This document shows, piece by piece, positions 11,201-22,135 of a DNA stretch of 64,000 nt. The position numbers and the translations under genes were made by a program. This stretch comes from Stratiolaelaps scimitus (lineage: Eukaryota > Arthropoda > Arachnida > Mesostigmata > Laelapidae). Under the pieces are notes generated by a model, which searched no databases, was not told the DNA's origin, and saw nothing but the letters and a program-made list of their open reading frames with translations. Position 1 is the stretch's first letter. Each line of letters opens with the position of its first letter. The stretch lies in contig JABWDB010000006.1 of assembly GCA_019614645.1 (NCBI GenBank), positions 3,534,001 to 3,598,000 of the forward strand. The letters are read 5' to 3'.

Positions 11201-12560
11201 CACAGAAGATCGACTACTGCTAAAGTAAATTCACTTTCTCAAGACATCTTTCACGTGCTCTAACATCGTATTATAGGTAGCATTTTACATCATATTACTC
11301 GAGTCCCTAACGGCCTGCATTGCAGTCCCTCGTACAGACCCCGCCGCTATTCGAACACGACATGCTAGCTGGCATTGCGCTTCGAATTTCGCAATACATT
11401 TTGCCGCATTGCCTCGGCCGCCTCGGGTGGTAACTACCGCTCCGACTGGCTGTCGTTAGCTGCATGTATCCCTTCTAATTCATTGTGTCTTACCCTTAAG
11501 ACTCCCTCAAACAAAATCGGGGCGTGCCCCCCAAAAGTGTGTTGAAAGTACTGTAGAGACAATACAGGCATGTTGCCCACGGAGGCACGACGAGTTACTG
11601 GTGTCAGACTTGCAATGATACGGCTGGAACATTCTCTCCTTCCTTTAGCTGTTGTAAGCATCAATGCTCGACATAAAGCCATGCCATAGTGTTCGGCACT
11701 AATAGCAAAGACAGACGCAGACATTCACAACACCCGAGGATCCCGAGTAGTTCCACCTGGAACCCCAAATCGTCTCCATCATGCAACGCTAATCTTTGTG
11801 CTCTTTCTTGGATGATAAAACGGTGATATTTGCTATCGAGTTCACGTCAATTAAACGATGGAGATATGTTTTACACTATCACCTATTTTATACGATTCGC
11901 TGTGGACTATTTTCTGCAATTGACTGAGCGTCTAGTATCATAGCTCCGATGATGCATTCTGCACGCACGTGCATACTAAAATAATGGTCTAAGATACTAG
12001 GATAATGAGATAAAATAATGGTCTCTCCACGACCGCGTGAAACTTTCTGAACACGTCTGTGTAAAGTCGATATGCATCGAGAGCAATGACTTAAGTGACG
12101 GCTCGTGTTCTGCAACGTAGAATAATTGAACGGTGACGTCAACTCTGAAAAACAAATTCGTAGCTCTTGAACTTTCGAAGCACAACATCGAAACATTCTT
12201 GTCTTTGTTGAACTTCAATCCCTTTGTTTACGCTATGACAGAGCTACCCATATGTACTTTCATAACTTATAACTTTTCATGTTAGCTAGCAAAATGCACG
12301 CATATTTTTGGCTGCGAAAGCTATATATATATATATGGGTGTCTTCGCGCAAACGGCATGATCTACACACCCCGACATATGCCGTGGTCACAGACGAGCT
12401 TCCTCCGGGGATCGCAAACGTACACATCATCACACTGTTCTCCATGTTGGCGGGTGCACATATCGCAACAGCGACAGCCATCTTTCGTTTTGGTAACACC
12501 ATGCTGACATGTGACGCTCCGTTCAGGGCAGTTACACGGGTATCGGCAACCAGCAGGACG
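4521..12560 (-). CDS. CCN-family matricellular protein, CT-less (exons 2-4)
   Basis: Secreted modular protein of the CCN (CTGF/Cyr61/Nov) family, which acts in the extracellular matrix on growth-factor and integrin signalling. Coding pieces are 12560-12371, 5605-5417 and 4777-4521. Joined, they give about 210 residues in the order IGFBP-like, VWC, TSP1, which is the diagnostic CCN order. Intron phases at the two internal junctions are both 1, and the split codons rebuild sensible residues (Ala, then Gly). The frame stays open to a TGA at 4523-4521. The usual fourth module, the C-terminal cystine knot, is absent: after the last TSP1 cysteine there is an acidic Ser/Asp/Thr tail and then stop, and no GT donor lies between that cysteine and the stop. 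The signal peptide must come from an upstream exon not firmly located. Introns of 639 bp and 6.8 kb carry transposon relics. Family membership is read from motifs; no search was run. Confidence 0.92.
4930..5040 (-). repeat. tRNA-derived SINE head in CCN intron 3
   Basis: On the minus strand there is a near-consensus B box GGTTCAAATC (plus 4962-4971) with a complete five-pair T stem around it (GCGGG/CCTGC, one G-U pair). An A-box-like TGGCTCTGTCCTGG lies about 45 nt upstream. The acceptor-stem halves do not pair, so this is not a working tRNA gene. It is best read as a tRNA-derived SINE promoter region, lying in the 639-bp intron between the VWC and TSP1 exons. Confidence 0.6.
5253..5287. repeat. 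(TA)17 microsatellite
   Basis: Uninterrupted TA array in CCN intron 3. Confidence 0.97.
5417..5605 (-). CDS. CCN exon: von Willebrand factor C domain
   Basis: A 189-nt exon between an acceptor ending tttcag (5606-5608 are its last three bases) and a donor GTAAAA at 5416, phase 1 at both ends. It encodes most of a VWC module: GLTYEDNSVFNPDCRHQCSC, then QNGTVACANLC and a C-terminal ELTRPSGQC. The CxCxxGxVxCxxLC spacing is the VWC hallmark. The exon joins the IGFBP exon to give the sequence HGICRAAQRRLGC across the junction, which matches the linker seen in the family. Confidence 0.92.
6697..6731. repeat. (GT)n microsatellite
   Basis: GT array with two GTTT interruptions inside CCN intron 2, next to a moderately GC-rich stretch up to about 7340 that holds only overlapping, unsupported frames. 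Confidence 0.95.
7678..8795 (+). mobile_element. mariner-family transposon, decayed
   Basis: The ends match as inverted repeats: the left end begins GATTGACCCGTAAATAATGAG and the right end, on the other strand, begins GGTTGACTTAAAAATAATGAG (7678-7698 and 8775-8795). TA dinucleotides flank both ends (7676-7677 and 8796-8797). Length about 1.12 kb. Inside is a plus-strand transposase from an ATG at 7810, with an N-terminal helix-turn-helix region, then WVPHEL, a first-Asp motif VDETWISLY, and DDSARAHHSNEI before the end. Several stops and frameshifts inactivate it, and the usual YSPDL segment is replaced. It lies in CCN intron 2. Confidence 0.88.
7810..8688 (+). pseudogene. mariner transposase pseudogene
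   Basis: Cut-and-paste transposase of the mariner group. The first 58 codons are open (N-terminal DNA-binding region, LNFHKKSVRFMFQNKKCLPE). A TAA at about 7981 breaks the frame, and matching segments resume in other frames: a second helix-turn-helix around KIGVPRETCCRIIK, KWVPHEL, HTVAVDETWISLY, a middle strand region, then LLDDSARAHHSNEI. Both catalytic Asp motifs can still be seen, but at least three stops or frameshifts separate them. Confidence 0.85.
8859..10020 (-). mobile_element. non-LTR retrotransposon relic (reverse transcriptase)
   Basis: On the minus strand the order of motifs is that of a LINE reverse transcriptase: IVTPISKEAKR (9990-9930), GQHGFTKGRSTAN (about 9855-9815), then after a frameshift VIPQGSCLGP (about 9590-9555). 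Several stops follow. The region ends near an AATAAAGG on the minus strand (8859-8866), which resembles the 3' ends of the other LINEs in this window. The palm YADD motif was not recovered. A jockey- or CR1-like element is likely, but the clade is not determinable by eye. Located in CCN intron 2. Confidence 0.72.
10190..10246. repeat. 27-bp tandem repeat with perfect hairpin
   Basis: The unit TTCCTTGAAGGAACAAGCGAG appears twice, 27 bp apart. The inner GTTCCTT-G-AAGGAAC is a perfect inverted repeat around one base. TTCCTTGAA also fits the STAT-type TTCNNNGAA consensus, but no function can be claimed. Confidence 0.8.
10270..10975 (+). pseudogene. second mariner transposase relic
   Basis: Plus-strand fragments in shifting frames: SWVPHELT (about 10317), THTVAICESWVSLYRPPEGDKATQ (about 10420-10490), and near the end PAYSPDLSHCDSG (about 10748-10790), which is the YSPDL/D-containing C-terminal motif. 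The first catalytic Asp of the DE(T/K)W motif reads CESW. The wording of the shared segment (HTVAxxExWxSLYRxPE) is close to the copy at 7678-8795, suggesting the same lineage. The N-terminal helix-turn-helix and the element ends were not found. Confidence 0.78.
12371..12560 (-). CDS. CCN exon: IGFBP-like domain
   Basis: The exon runs from an acceptor reading ttgcag (12566-12561) to a GTGTGT donor starting at 12370. It starts in phase 0 and ends in phase 1. It encodes the IGFBP-like module with the family signature CxxPCxCPE, then GVTKTKDGCRCCDMC, RQHGEQCDD and VCDP, ending LVCDHGICR. The GCxCC core and the spacing of its cysteines match CCN proteins closely. Upstream in the same frame, through the acceptor and an (AT)11 repeat, there is an open hydrophobic stretch without an ATG; it is treated here as intron. 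Confidence 0.93.
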
Positions 12561-12608
12561 CTGCAAAGCATTGGCACAACAAACGCGAATAAACAAAATT
12601 ATTATCGC

Positions 12609-12630
12609 ATATATATATATATATATATAT
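12609..12630. repeat. (AT)11 microsatellite next to CCN exon
   Basis: AT array about 50 bp upstream of the IGFBP exon acceptor. Confidence 0.95.
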
Positions 12631-12644
12631 CGTGATGGCAATCA

Positions 12645-15600
12645 GGGAAACTTGCAGAAACAAGCTTCTAAGCTTCCGTTTATTTTATTGGTCACATTTC
12701 CCTCATATGTATACATACCTATTATATAGCATTACGTCACTCATGTGAATTGTTTTTCTTGAATTACACCGAATTGTACATATGACAAGAAAGTGCTGAC
12801 GATCGTTGGCGGCATAACCCTGCGAGGCGTAATATCCTTGGACGTTTCTTTGTCGATTGCAAAACTGGTCATCTAATGATGGATATTATGTATTATTTGA
12901 GGGTTAGATCCGTTATTCTAGGATTCGCTGGCTGATGGCAAAGGATAGTCTCTGTTACCTCGATAATATCCGAATGACGTATTGTATAATTGGACTATAG
13001 TACAATTAGCACAGGGTAGGGCAACTCGGCAATATACTTAAGACTTAGTAACATCTTTCTGCTCGCAGAGATCGACGGTCCCAGATTTGATCCTCCGTAG
13101 CAGTCAGCGTACCGATGAAAACCATATGAACTCGGAGCGCATTGATCTGGCTTCAGCGATAATATTAGTTCGAATTTCAGGTGCGGCGTATCAGATCACA
13201 GTTAGCTAAATTACATTCTACATGATTTGAATGCAAGGCCCCCCTTATGTTTGACGGAATTTGATCCGTTTTGGTGAACATCAGAAGTTTGATCAAGATA
13301 TCATGAATTGTTCTCATAGCAGACAGACGTTCGTTCGTATTACGAAAACGACATTTCATTGTGGGGCACCTGGTGGAAATAAGACTATCAGAGAGTAACC
13401 TAAATTAAATTTACACGCGTATATAATCATATATCGAACGAACTTATGTATCGACCTAATAAACAACTCAGGAGCACCTTAAAGTTTCATAGGCTCTAGC
13501 GGTGATGACTGACTTAAAATATCGATTATTCTCACCAATTCACATTTACTAAATCCAGCTACATTTGGTGTTGTGCGGTGAAAATACGAGAAATCATCTA
13601 TGTTTTATTTTATATTGGACTCATTGAGTTAAATAACCTTGGGATCTATGCGTATTTAGGACGATGGTCTTTGCTGTCAGCATATACTTAATTCATAGCT
13701 CGCAAGCAATCTTGATAGTGGATAGATTTATAGAGAACTAATTTATAAATAATAAATAAACTCATTTTGCGTACGGCTTATACATCGGCACGAACTATGG
13801 AGGACACGAAATGCATCATCATTTAATACCTTACCCTGTATATAGTTATAGGAGAATATGTTGACATACTAAATATACTAAATCTATGTCTTATATTTTG
13901 GTAAAAGAGGACGTCGAGCCGTAAATTGGCATCTATGCGCTTTAGTAATAAAAATCACACAAGATAATACAAATACACATTTTATTGAAGGGAACCACAA
14001 TCGCCGCCTGATGCAGTAAACACCAGGAGAATAAATTGTTTATCCGCCCAATGGATCATTTATCATACCGAGATCTCTCCCTCTCTCTCTGGTTTTCTGT
14101 GGAGGGCCACTTCTTTGGGTTCCATCGATGCCTAATAAAAACCTCAGAGCAACAACATCGGCCTCTTGAACAATTTTCCATTCACTTGTCTGGCAGATTA
14201 CCACAAAGGAACGTCGTTATCCCAGATGAGCATATGATCTGTCTGATTAATATTAGTAGCTATGATCGGCTTTTTTTTTTATATAAACGCGGTATCGTTC
14301 TCTTCTAAAAAATGTGTTCATGTCTAGCTTGCGAGAGAACTGTGGCAATGAGAGCAAGAATACGTCTTTGTTTTCGTTCGAATTTATCCCTCACCCTCAT
14401 TTCGTTAAGTGTTCCATTCAATTCTTCATCGTTACCTCGAAGCGAGCATACGCAAGCCAACACATGAGAGGCGTTCACCATTGTGATAATTCGAATCGTT
14501 GTAATGTTATATTCTCGAATAGAAATGTTCCTATTTAGAGTAATATAACATCAAAATTATTAAATCATTTAGAATAAAACATAAACAAATGTCTAACGGC
14601 ATGAAAAGAGAAGCGATGACACGACTATATGACGGTGACTGGCTGGGGATCAATATACCTAAAAACACTCTGTTAGGTAACGCGTTCAAGGTTCTGAACC
14701 AGCTCGAGTCGGCAAAAATACAAGCAGGTCTTTGCAGACGTACGAAATACAAAGAAAAAGTGCCAACGGAGTTCGCCGACCAGATGTTTAGAATACAGGT
14801 GAACCTTCTAATAACACAACTTACCCTTCGCTCCTCGAAGGGACTCCTGTTGACAGTGATATTCATTTTGCCAGTGGCTATAACAAAAGTACCTCGAGCT
14901 GGCTCCTGGTTAGGGCTGGGTAGAAGGTCCCACTGGGCGAAACACAATCGGCTCAGTTCGAGACCAGCCACCAGCTGAAGGACACGCTCCAGCCGCATCC
15001 TCTCAAGTCTTGGCCTATTTTCGAAGCAGCAGGCCACTAGCTCAGCCCTCCCTCCTGACTGTTCCCTTGCTCTACAGTGTCTTTAGCTCGATCGCATCCG
15101 AGCACCTCTCTGACCATGTATACAATAACTTGTCATAAAGATGCTGCGACCTAGCTATGCCGATTGGATGGGAACGCACACGAACTCCTGTTATTAACAC
15201 ACTGGGACATAATTGATTAGTATCCTTGACCACAATCGTTCCGCACGTCGTCCATGTCGAGATTGAAAACTAGCTTCAGCCTAACCAATGTGGCACTCAG
15301 GTCATCAGAGAGAATGTGATAGAATGGTGTGAGAAACACTGTCTTGAGGTCCTGTTTTGTGTCTGCAGCACTTGATCGCGCATTGGATAATCAGTTTTCG
15401 CCTTTCTGCTCAGAATCAGCTCCTGTTTCTTTTGCAAGATAGAAGAAAATACTCCGTTGGAAGATAGTCGCCATAGCTGAACAGTCACTCACAACTAAAC
15501 AACCCATGGATACACACATAGAGACAACTCGATAGAAGTACGCCCCGATGAGCGACACAAACATAGTATCTCACCCTGTGGTCATCTAGATGAGCCGCGT

Positions 15601-16040
15601 TAGATGGACGGGATCAACGACCAAGTTGCCTCCCTACCACAATGTCGAAGGAACACTTCCCATTTTTATAGAAGAAAACCGCTCAAAACTAGCAGCAACT
15701 ACGGAGAAAACGCTATTCGGAAATGGTTCGTGTACCGATATCTGCGGTACTATCAACTGAGTAACTCTGTTGGCATAGTGTGAATGATCATCACATCGTA
15801 CATTTGGTACATTGAGATTGGCCGATCTAGATTCCCACAGCATTGGAACAATGCCGCTTGAGAGCGCCCTACCATCCGAGTATCAGGCAGGGATCGATCA
15901 ATCGATCCGCGCTCTTCATCACTGATCGAGAGCTCCATTGGTCTCTTCCTAATTAGCTGTCGCATGGACGACTGACCCGGTAGTCAAACAAACTGTCTGA
16001 CGTTCCGCAAGCCCGGCCGGATAGTCGCTGCCATTGCTGG
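12645..16040. other. no supported gene; putative CCN intron 1 sequence
   Basis: AT-rich DNA with scattered short frames. The longest frame (minus 14531-15037, 168 codons) has no recognisable motif and a length expected by chance. If the CCN first exon lies upstream, all of this is intron 1. Confidence 0.5.
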
Positions 16041-16047
16041 GCACAAG

Positions 16048-16048
<1 letters not shown>

Positions 16049-16084
<36 letters not shown>
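16049..16084. repeat. (TA)18 microsatellite
   Basis: Uninterrupted TA array. Confidence 0.97.
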
Positions 16085-16085
<1 letters not shown>

Positions 16086-16852
16086 CTAGCTATTTTGTGA
16101 CTGGAAATATCTTACACAGACCACGCCTCTCGAATAGCTCTTCGCCTTGGTACTGTGAAACTCCTGCCCAGTGGTACTGCTGATCTACCCACTGAACGCA
16201 CGCCCAGTTAAGCTTCACAGGCTCGGATCTTCATTGAATAGCACTATATGCATTGGGAATGCGGTGGGCGCCTACCGAATCAATCGCTGAGGAGCTGGCA
16301 CATCCAGACCTCGCGCGAGCAGACAGACCGACAAATCTCTGCAATTTTCCCATGAATTCGTGGGGGCAACGTTCATTTTCAAGCAGACGAGAAACACCGC
16401 TTGTCCCCCGCCCCACAAACAGGAAGCTGTCACAAATTCTACATAAACTTGTGTTATAGATTAGCCATATGAAGTATTTCCCATTCAATACGAGGACATG
16501 ACCATACAAACACCAAACTGTATTCAACCTTCAACGACTCGTGGTCAGGCGAGAATGCAACTCAGTAACATACCTGCGTAGCTGCCGCTGCTTCCACTTC
16601 CATCAGTATACAATAGCGAACGGAAATCCACCCTATCTCTCGGTAGGTACGCAGGTGGACGGTGACGCGAAGTATTCCACTTGTAATGCGAACGCTCACC
16701 GGCGAACGGTCGCCTGCAGCCTTCACCGCTTGGGGCAGTTCTGTGGGAGCTGGAGCGATTAAGGGGTACGCGTCGTCGGCGAGAGGCTCGCGCCTCACGC
16801 TCGAGAATCTCTTGACTCGAGTTCGCACTCTTCGTCTACCTACCTCGATCCC

Positions 16853-17062
16853 ACTGGCTCTCTTTTTACTTCTTTCTCGTATCATCTGTACGCAGCATCT
16901 TCACGGGTAATTTATTTAGCAAAGTACGAGCAAAGCTCTTTGCGGTTGTTAGGCATCGCCAAGCCGCTGTCGAAAGTGCGCCAACCTGCTGCCGCCGCCG
17001 CTGCCGCCGTAAACTGGCGAACGCCCCTCTCTAATCGACCTCGTGTACGCGCGCATTTTATA
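16853..17062 (-). promoter_or_regulatory. candidate TATA promoter and 5' exon, minus strand
   Basis: On the minus strand CTATAAAATG (plus 17055-17064) is followed by GC-rich DNA and then, about 200 nt on, by the strong donor GAG|GTAGGT. A short frame MIRERSKKRASGIE ends in phase 0 at this donor. It lies 4.3 kb upstream of the CCN IGFBP exon and could be a 5' exon of that gene, but the frame is not a signal peptide. An upstream short frame also occurs, so a mainly untranslated exon is the better reading. Confidence 0.28.
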
Positions 17063-18489
17063 GTGGGATGTGGCAAAACATTGGATCTTGCCTGTGAGGA
17101 CTTTTCACACAGCGGAGGGCAGAGCGGAGAGAGCGGCACGACTGCCGTATAAGCATCCTCGAGTAATACGAATAGAAATGTTCCCTACATGCGAGTGTAA
17201 AACAAAGTATAAATAACGATTTGCCAACAGTTCAGCAATGTGTAATTTATTATAGATATAATTGTATCAAGAACGCGCATATATTATAGGCATAAATAAT
17301 GTTTAACAGAGTTCAGCAGAAGGGCATGCCATCTCTGTAAACAAAGTAGTTTCCCAATTGTGACGAGACCTTGTTCAGCGAAACGCTTCCGTAACAGCCG
17401 CGAAATACGTCACATCACGAGGGCAGCACAATGGTAGCGTGAAAGTAAGAGAATGATCCCCAACAGCTGTGATCGCCAGCAGGTTTGAATGACGCGAATT
17501 GTAGCGCAATGCACGATGAGCACTATGTGAACTGTCATGCCCCTCTAAAGCGAAAATTGCCCATGTTATTATCGTTGTATATCAAGCCCAAATTACAATA
17601 GTATACAATTTGTGGTGAGCGCAGTGTTCGCAGGTTGTTGAAATGTTGTCCACCTTTGTGTGCTCGCCAATATTTTGAAACAACGCTATAGTGTAAATGG
17701 TCAGAGGCTGAATCGGCCGCGACGATGTTCTACTTTTTCATAAATTGCTTCGCATCACGAGGGACACGAGAACGAATACGCACTTCCGGGAAATGACACT
17801 CGTTCCATTTACCGCCTGGCTGCTCCTATGCTAGTAACGGGAGATGCAGGAGGCAGATGCGAAACAGTTTTCTAACGGGCCAGTCCCTAACTGCATGTTA
17901 CACGAACTACTGGCCGAACTTCCAGAGGGACTAACTAAAACCAGTTCATAACAAGCGCTGTCTGAAGGGGACACATTATATATAATATATATATAAAATG
18001 GCTCAGGGGGTTTGCGAGCTGGGCCTCTGACTAGAACAGCCACGGGTAGCTGGTTCAGGCGGCACAATGAATTTCGGACATAAACGCTTTTAGTGAAGTA
18101 ACGAATGTTGATACCTCTGTGGTGCTCGGATTGGCATCGGGACAGCAACGGGCAGCTGTTGAAATAAATAGTGATAACTTAGATCGATGGAACAAAATCG
18201 AACGTGATATACATATAATAATTGCAGTGACAAAACCAAGCTTTCCCACAATGGTAATAGTAGTATTAGTGCTACCTAAAGGTCACAGTAAAACGAGAAA
18301 AATAACAGTATTTTTTTCACATACGAATTATTCCATTTGTTTTCTTAACGGAAGCTTTATTTGCATAAAAACTCCCCTGCTTAGTGGTCTTGTTCTTTAC
18401 CCTTCGAGTACAGTGAACTGCTTCACTCTCGCACGTTTCAAGAAAAGAAGAATGTTATATAAACGTCACATTATAAGTCTCGGACCTTG

Positions 18490-18625
18490 AAGTCCGTAGA
18501 GGCTGTACTATAAATAAATTTTCCGGGCTAACCCACAGCCAACATTTAACGTCCACGGTACTGCTAGAGGCTATACTATAAATAAGGGGCTACACTATAT
18601 AAGAGATTATACTATGAGCTCATTA
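18490..18625. repeat. direct repeats of GAGGCTRTACTATAAATA around a SINE-like core
   Basis: GAGGCTGTACTATAAATA (about 18498) and GAGGCTATACTATAAATA (about 18567) flank CCGGGCTAACCCACAGCCAA and then CATTTAACGTCCACGG. Two further degenerate copies follow (GGGGCTACACTATATAA and GATTATACTATGAG). The middle motif CCAACATTTAACGTCCACGG also occurs at about 56620-56639, so it is a dispersed repeat. Confidence 0.65.
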
Positions 18626-19559
18626 ACTATTAGGGGTCGTTGGCCTTTCCCGGCTCTCCTTTAGCGGCCTTCCATCTGCCCTGATTTTCTCCATTTGTTT
18701 GCAAAACCCACAGCAGGTCGCTCACGCGAGACTGAAGCTCCCGATTCTCAAAGAGTACTATTGATATAGACTTTAGGTTCGTGCTGGAGCCCCTACGCCT
18801 ATGTGAAGCAAAACGAGCAGGTTAGTAGGCACCAGTGCGTCAACCGGGAGCGCTAGGCAAAAATTTAACAGAAAACGATATCGGCCTACAGACATGGCCA
18901 GATGCAGGTAGAGTGGATTCAGCTATTCGCCGTGTTGGATGACCAACGGCGGCTCGTGATATCGCATAAGCGGTAGCCGGCGACGCATGGTGATAGTCAG
19001 TAGCATTCGTTTCAGATTGTGCTCGGGAGTTCACTGGCAGTTAACACGAGTGTTCAGCGAATAGCGGCTAATGAATTGCCGTAGACCGAGACGACCTCGC
19101 TGGTGTAGCGGCGGCAGCGGGCGGGCTTTTAACGAAAATTATTAATGATCTATGCCATTTTAAGATCTGGGTGAGCGTTTTTCCATGAGGATACATCCTG
19201 ATTAAAATGTGTTGAGAGCAACGTATCGTGTGATACGTGCTCGAGATTATTCCATGTGCTGCTGCAGCATCGGTAGAGGCGCACGCCCCAGACTTGGCCC
19301 ACTGACACTGTAATTTCAGAGCTATTAATCACGCGCCGAACTGGACGGCCAGATAAAGCGATGTTGCGCGCCCGAGTATCCTACAAGCAGTGCCGGTAGT
19401 AGTTGTGGGAAATGGTTGGTACATCTGTAGCCTGATCTACATATATACGTTATGTTGTTGTTTGAGACGGCCTTGTTCAACGTTCTACCAGCTTCGTTAT
19501 GACAGATTTATAGAATTTATCCTGTTTCGAGATAAAAACAAAATTACCTCGTTTTCCGG

Positions 19560-19981
19560 GTTGAATTTTTTCCTATCGAAATAGTTCGTAATAGGCCGGG
19601 GAGAAGCGAATTATGCTCAAGGAGTTCTCAGCCTTAGACTCGAATTGTTTTCAAGCTGATTGAACTCACATGAGGATGAACGTCGTCTTGGTTAAACATC
19701 GGCTCTTTCTCGTTGACCAGTTGTGCAAGTGTTTTGACCAGCTCTTACCAGATTTGACCTACAGAGAGCTTACTTTTCATTCTAGGCCAGTGTACCGCTG
19801 TGTGAACGGTCGCTACGCCAACCTCAAGGTCGTCTGCGAGTTCTCGAATGGTGATCGTCAGCATTTCGTGAATCTTGTCACGGAGGATGTCGTCGTCGAC
19901 CAGTGAACGTGTTCCAGACCCTGGTGCATCGTTCAGGTTCAAAATCTCCCGGATGAAAATTTTTCGAACCGTCTCTCGCAC
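19560..19981 (-). pseudogene. third mariner relic, internally deleted
   Basis: The minus strand reads DDDILRDKIHEMLTITIREL, then ADDLEVGVATVHTAVH, the second helix-turn-helix of a mariner transposase with its GS/GA-TVHxxLH pattern. Then, very soon, it reads FNQDDVHPHVSSISLKTI and ELLEHNSLLPGL, equivalent to the second catalytic Asp (xxDNARPH) and the following YSPDL region. The span that should hold the first catalytic Asp is missing, so this is a deletion derivative. It differs in wording from the two copies in CCN intron 2. Confidence 0.7.
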
Positions 19982-22135
19982 GTACTTTGTCTAAAAGCAT
20001 CCACGCCGCACATATGGGTGGCAATTTATTATTTTAAGACAATGTTACCTTTCTGGAAGTTATTGTAAAATATGAAGAGTGTGCAACTTGTCACTACTCA
20101 GTTCTATGCAATTTTTGAGAACGAACGAGGCGTTACCAAACGAAACTGCCTAGTTACGAACCACTCAGCGTGCTCTTCTTTGTATATGAAAAAATCCTTG
20201 TTTCAGCTGATCTTGAGCATTCTAAACAACCTTTTTTTTATGTTGAGAGTAGAAAATTTCCTTCAAACGCACGGACACCACTAGAGACATTCCAATCTCT
20301 GTGAAAGTGGGGCGATTCAGTGCAGGGGGGTTGACGTGGATGACAAAACGCCTCTGCCTGCTAAAACCATCCTCCGCTGAGAGCCCATCTCTGTATGTGA
20401 AGTGGACCAAAAATTTACTAGAAAATTCACCACCCGTTCATTAACAATACGTCGATTTATTCAAAGATGCAGTAATTAGGAACTATTTCCAGGGATTTTT
20501 GGGGGAGGGGGGGCTAAGGGGGTGATGAATTAATGAGCAAATTCATGCCTGCTGTTGAGGATAACCACGGTTCAGTTTACCTTCAAGCCGGCTTCAAATT
20601 TCTCTCTACCGTCCTTGGAAGCATCCTATATTTCAATAACGGATAGAGCGTATTAACGTCGCTGAGGGCACGTTGCATTTCTTCTCTCAGAGTGTGCGCC
20701 TGTATCAGGCGGCATTTGAAATTAACCGTGTCTTAGCTTTAATCAGCATCGAATATGACCGCTAAGCAAACATGCCACAAATCCGACTTAAGCTACATCT
20801 AATTGCTCCTTGAGAAATAGTCGTAATTCGTTTAGTAGGAAAGTGCACCGTTGGAAAGAGCGGGGATAAAAAATCCGACCCGACTTCCTCAATGTTGACC
20901 GACTCTGTAGAGAACGTCGAACGAAATTTTGCTCCTTTGTGGGCATGCCATTGTCGAGAACTCTATGAAATTGGTACGATACAACTCTTTTTTACCAGGC
21001 ACTAGCCCACCAGGGTTTTCTTTTAAATCATATGATGCTTGTCAAATTGACATTATTTAAATATACGACAGTAGAAAAACCTCTATACTACTACTAAATT
21101 CGCATTACTCTTCTTTTAGCATAAATTTAAAATTTAGCATGTACTATACCTTTATCAATCTTTATCAATCAGTGAAGGGCAGTCCATATGGCTTGAGGGT
21201 TGAAATGAGTCACACTTAATATCTCGCTTTCTTCCCTACGGAGGTATATATTCATCGGAACCCCTTTACAGCACGTCGACATTGACCTTCCTGTGAGGCG
21301 TTTCGCTTAACTGATAATGCCATAAGCACACGTCATCACCATGTCATCGGTTTCGATTTCCAAGTTTTCCACATGTATTCGCACATCCGCATACTCGAGG
21401 TACGCGCCTCACCGACTCGAAAGCGTGACATATCTCATTTGGTCCCGTCACGACTCCATCATCGTTTAGTATATCACGATATAAAACTAACCCAGACCGC
21501 ACCACGCCATGTTTTTCCCTCTCGTTCAGTCTCAGCAAAAGCGTACTTGGTTCGAGGTGACCCCTCTCCGGCGCGCGAGGAGATTTAAACTCCACAGCAT
21601 GAGAAACGCTGGCTTCGCCTAGTGCGTACGCAAGGACGAGAAAGAATGCGAGGGTCACAGGCCGACCGAGAGCGAGGCAGAGACAGAGAGAGAGAGCAAA
21701 AGCGAAGGGAAAAAGTGAAAGCTCGGAGTAATCTATCGATCGAAAAACGGCTTGACCCCACCCCTCAGCCAGCCCCGTCCACTGGCGGTGCCGTCCTACG
21801 ACGTACGGCCGCTAAGTGATGAGTCCGCGGGCGGGAGGGGGGCACTAGCCGAAGCCGCGCTAGGCCCCGGGGTCGTGGGGTGGCCGTCACCCCGGATCCG
21901 GCCAGCTTTTTCCGTTCGCCAGCCCTTCGTCGGCGCCACCGTTCCACGCTAGTCCCGCCGTCGCCCCCGCGTCTGCTTGCCCTTGGAAAAGAAGGAATCG
22001 AATGAAATGAGCAGGATCTCGACTTTCAAGTCTCTTGCCATCTCTCTTGCCTTCTCTCTCTCTCGCTCGCTTCTTCCGAGCCACCACCCCAACGTCATGC
22101 TAGCCTGGCACTATCGGTTTCAACTCCCGGCAGGG

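Noticed and set aside
14531..15037. Longest open frame in the window (168 codons, minus)
   Set aside because: No motif, no splice support, opposite-strand frame also open, and the length is within chance expectation for 128 kb of strand sequence.
18055..18249. Hydrophobic frame GKLGFVTAIIICIS as a CCN signal peptide
   Set aside because: No ATG in frame and no phase-0 donor after the hydrophobic part.
21344..21658. Hydrophobic start VTLAFFLVLAYALGEASVSH on the minus strand
   Set aside because: The apparent start is GTG, with no in-frame ATG upstream. The hydrophobic run comes from a CT-rich repeat. Not called as a signal peptide.
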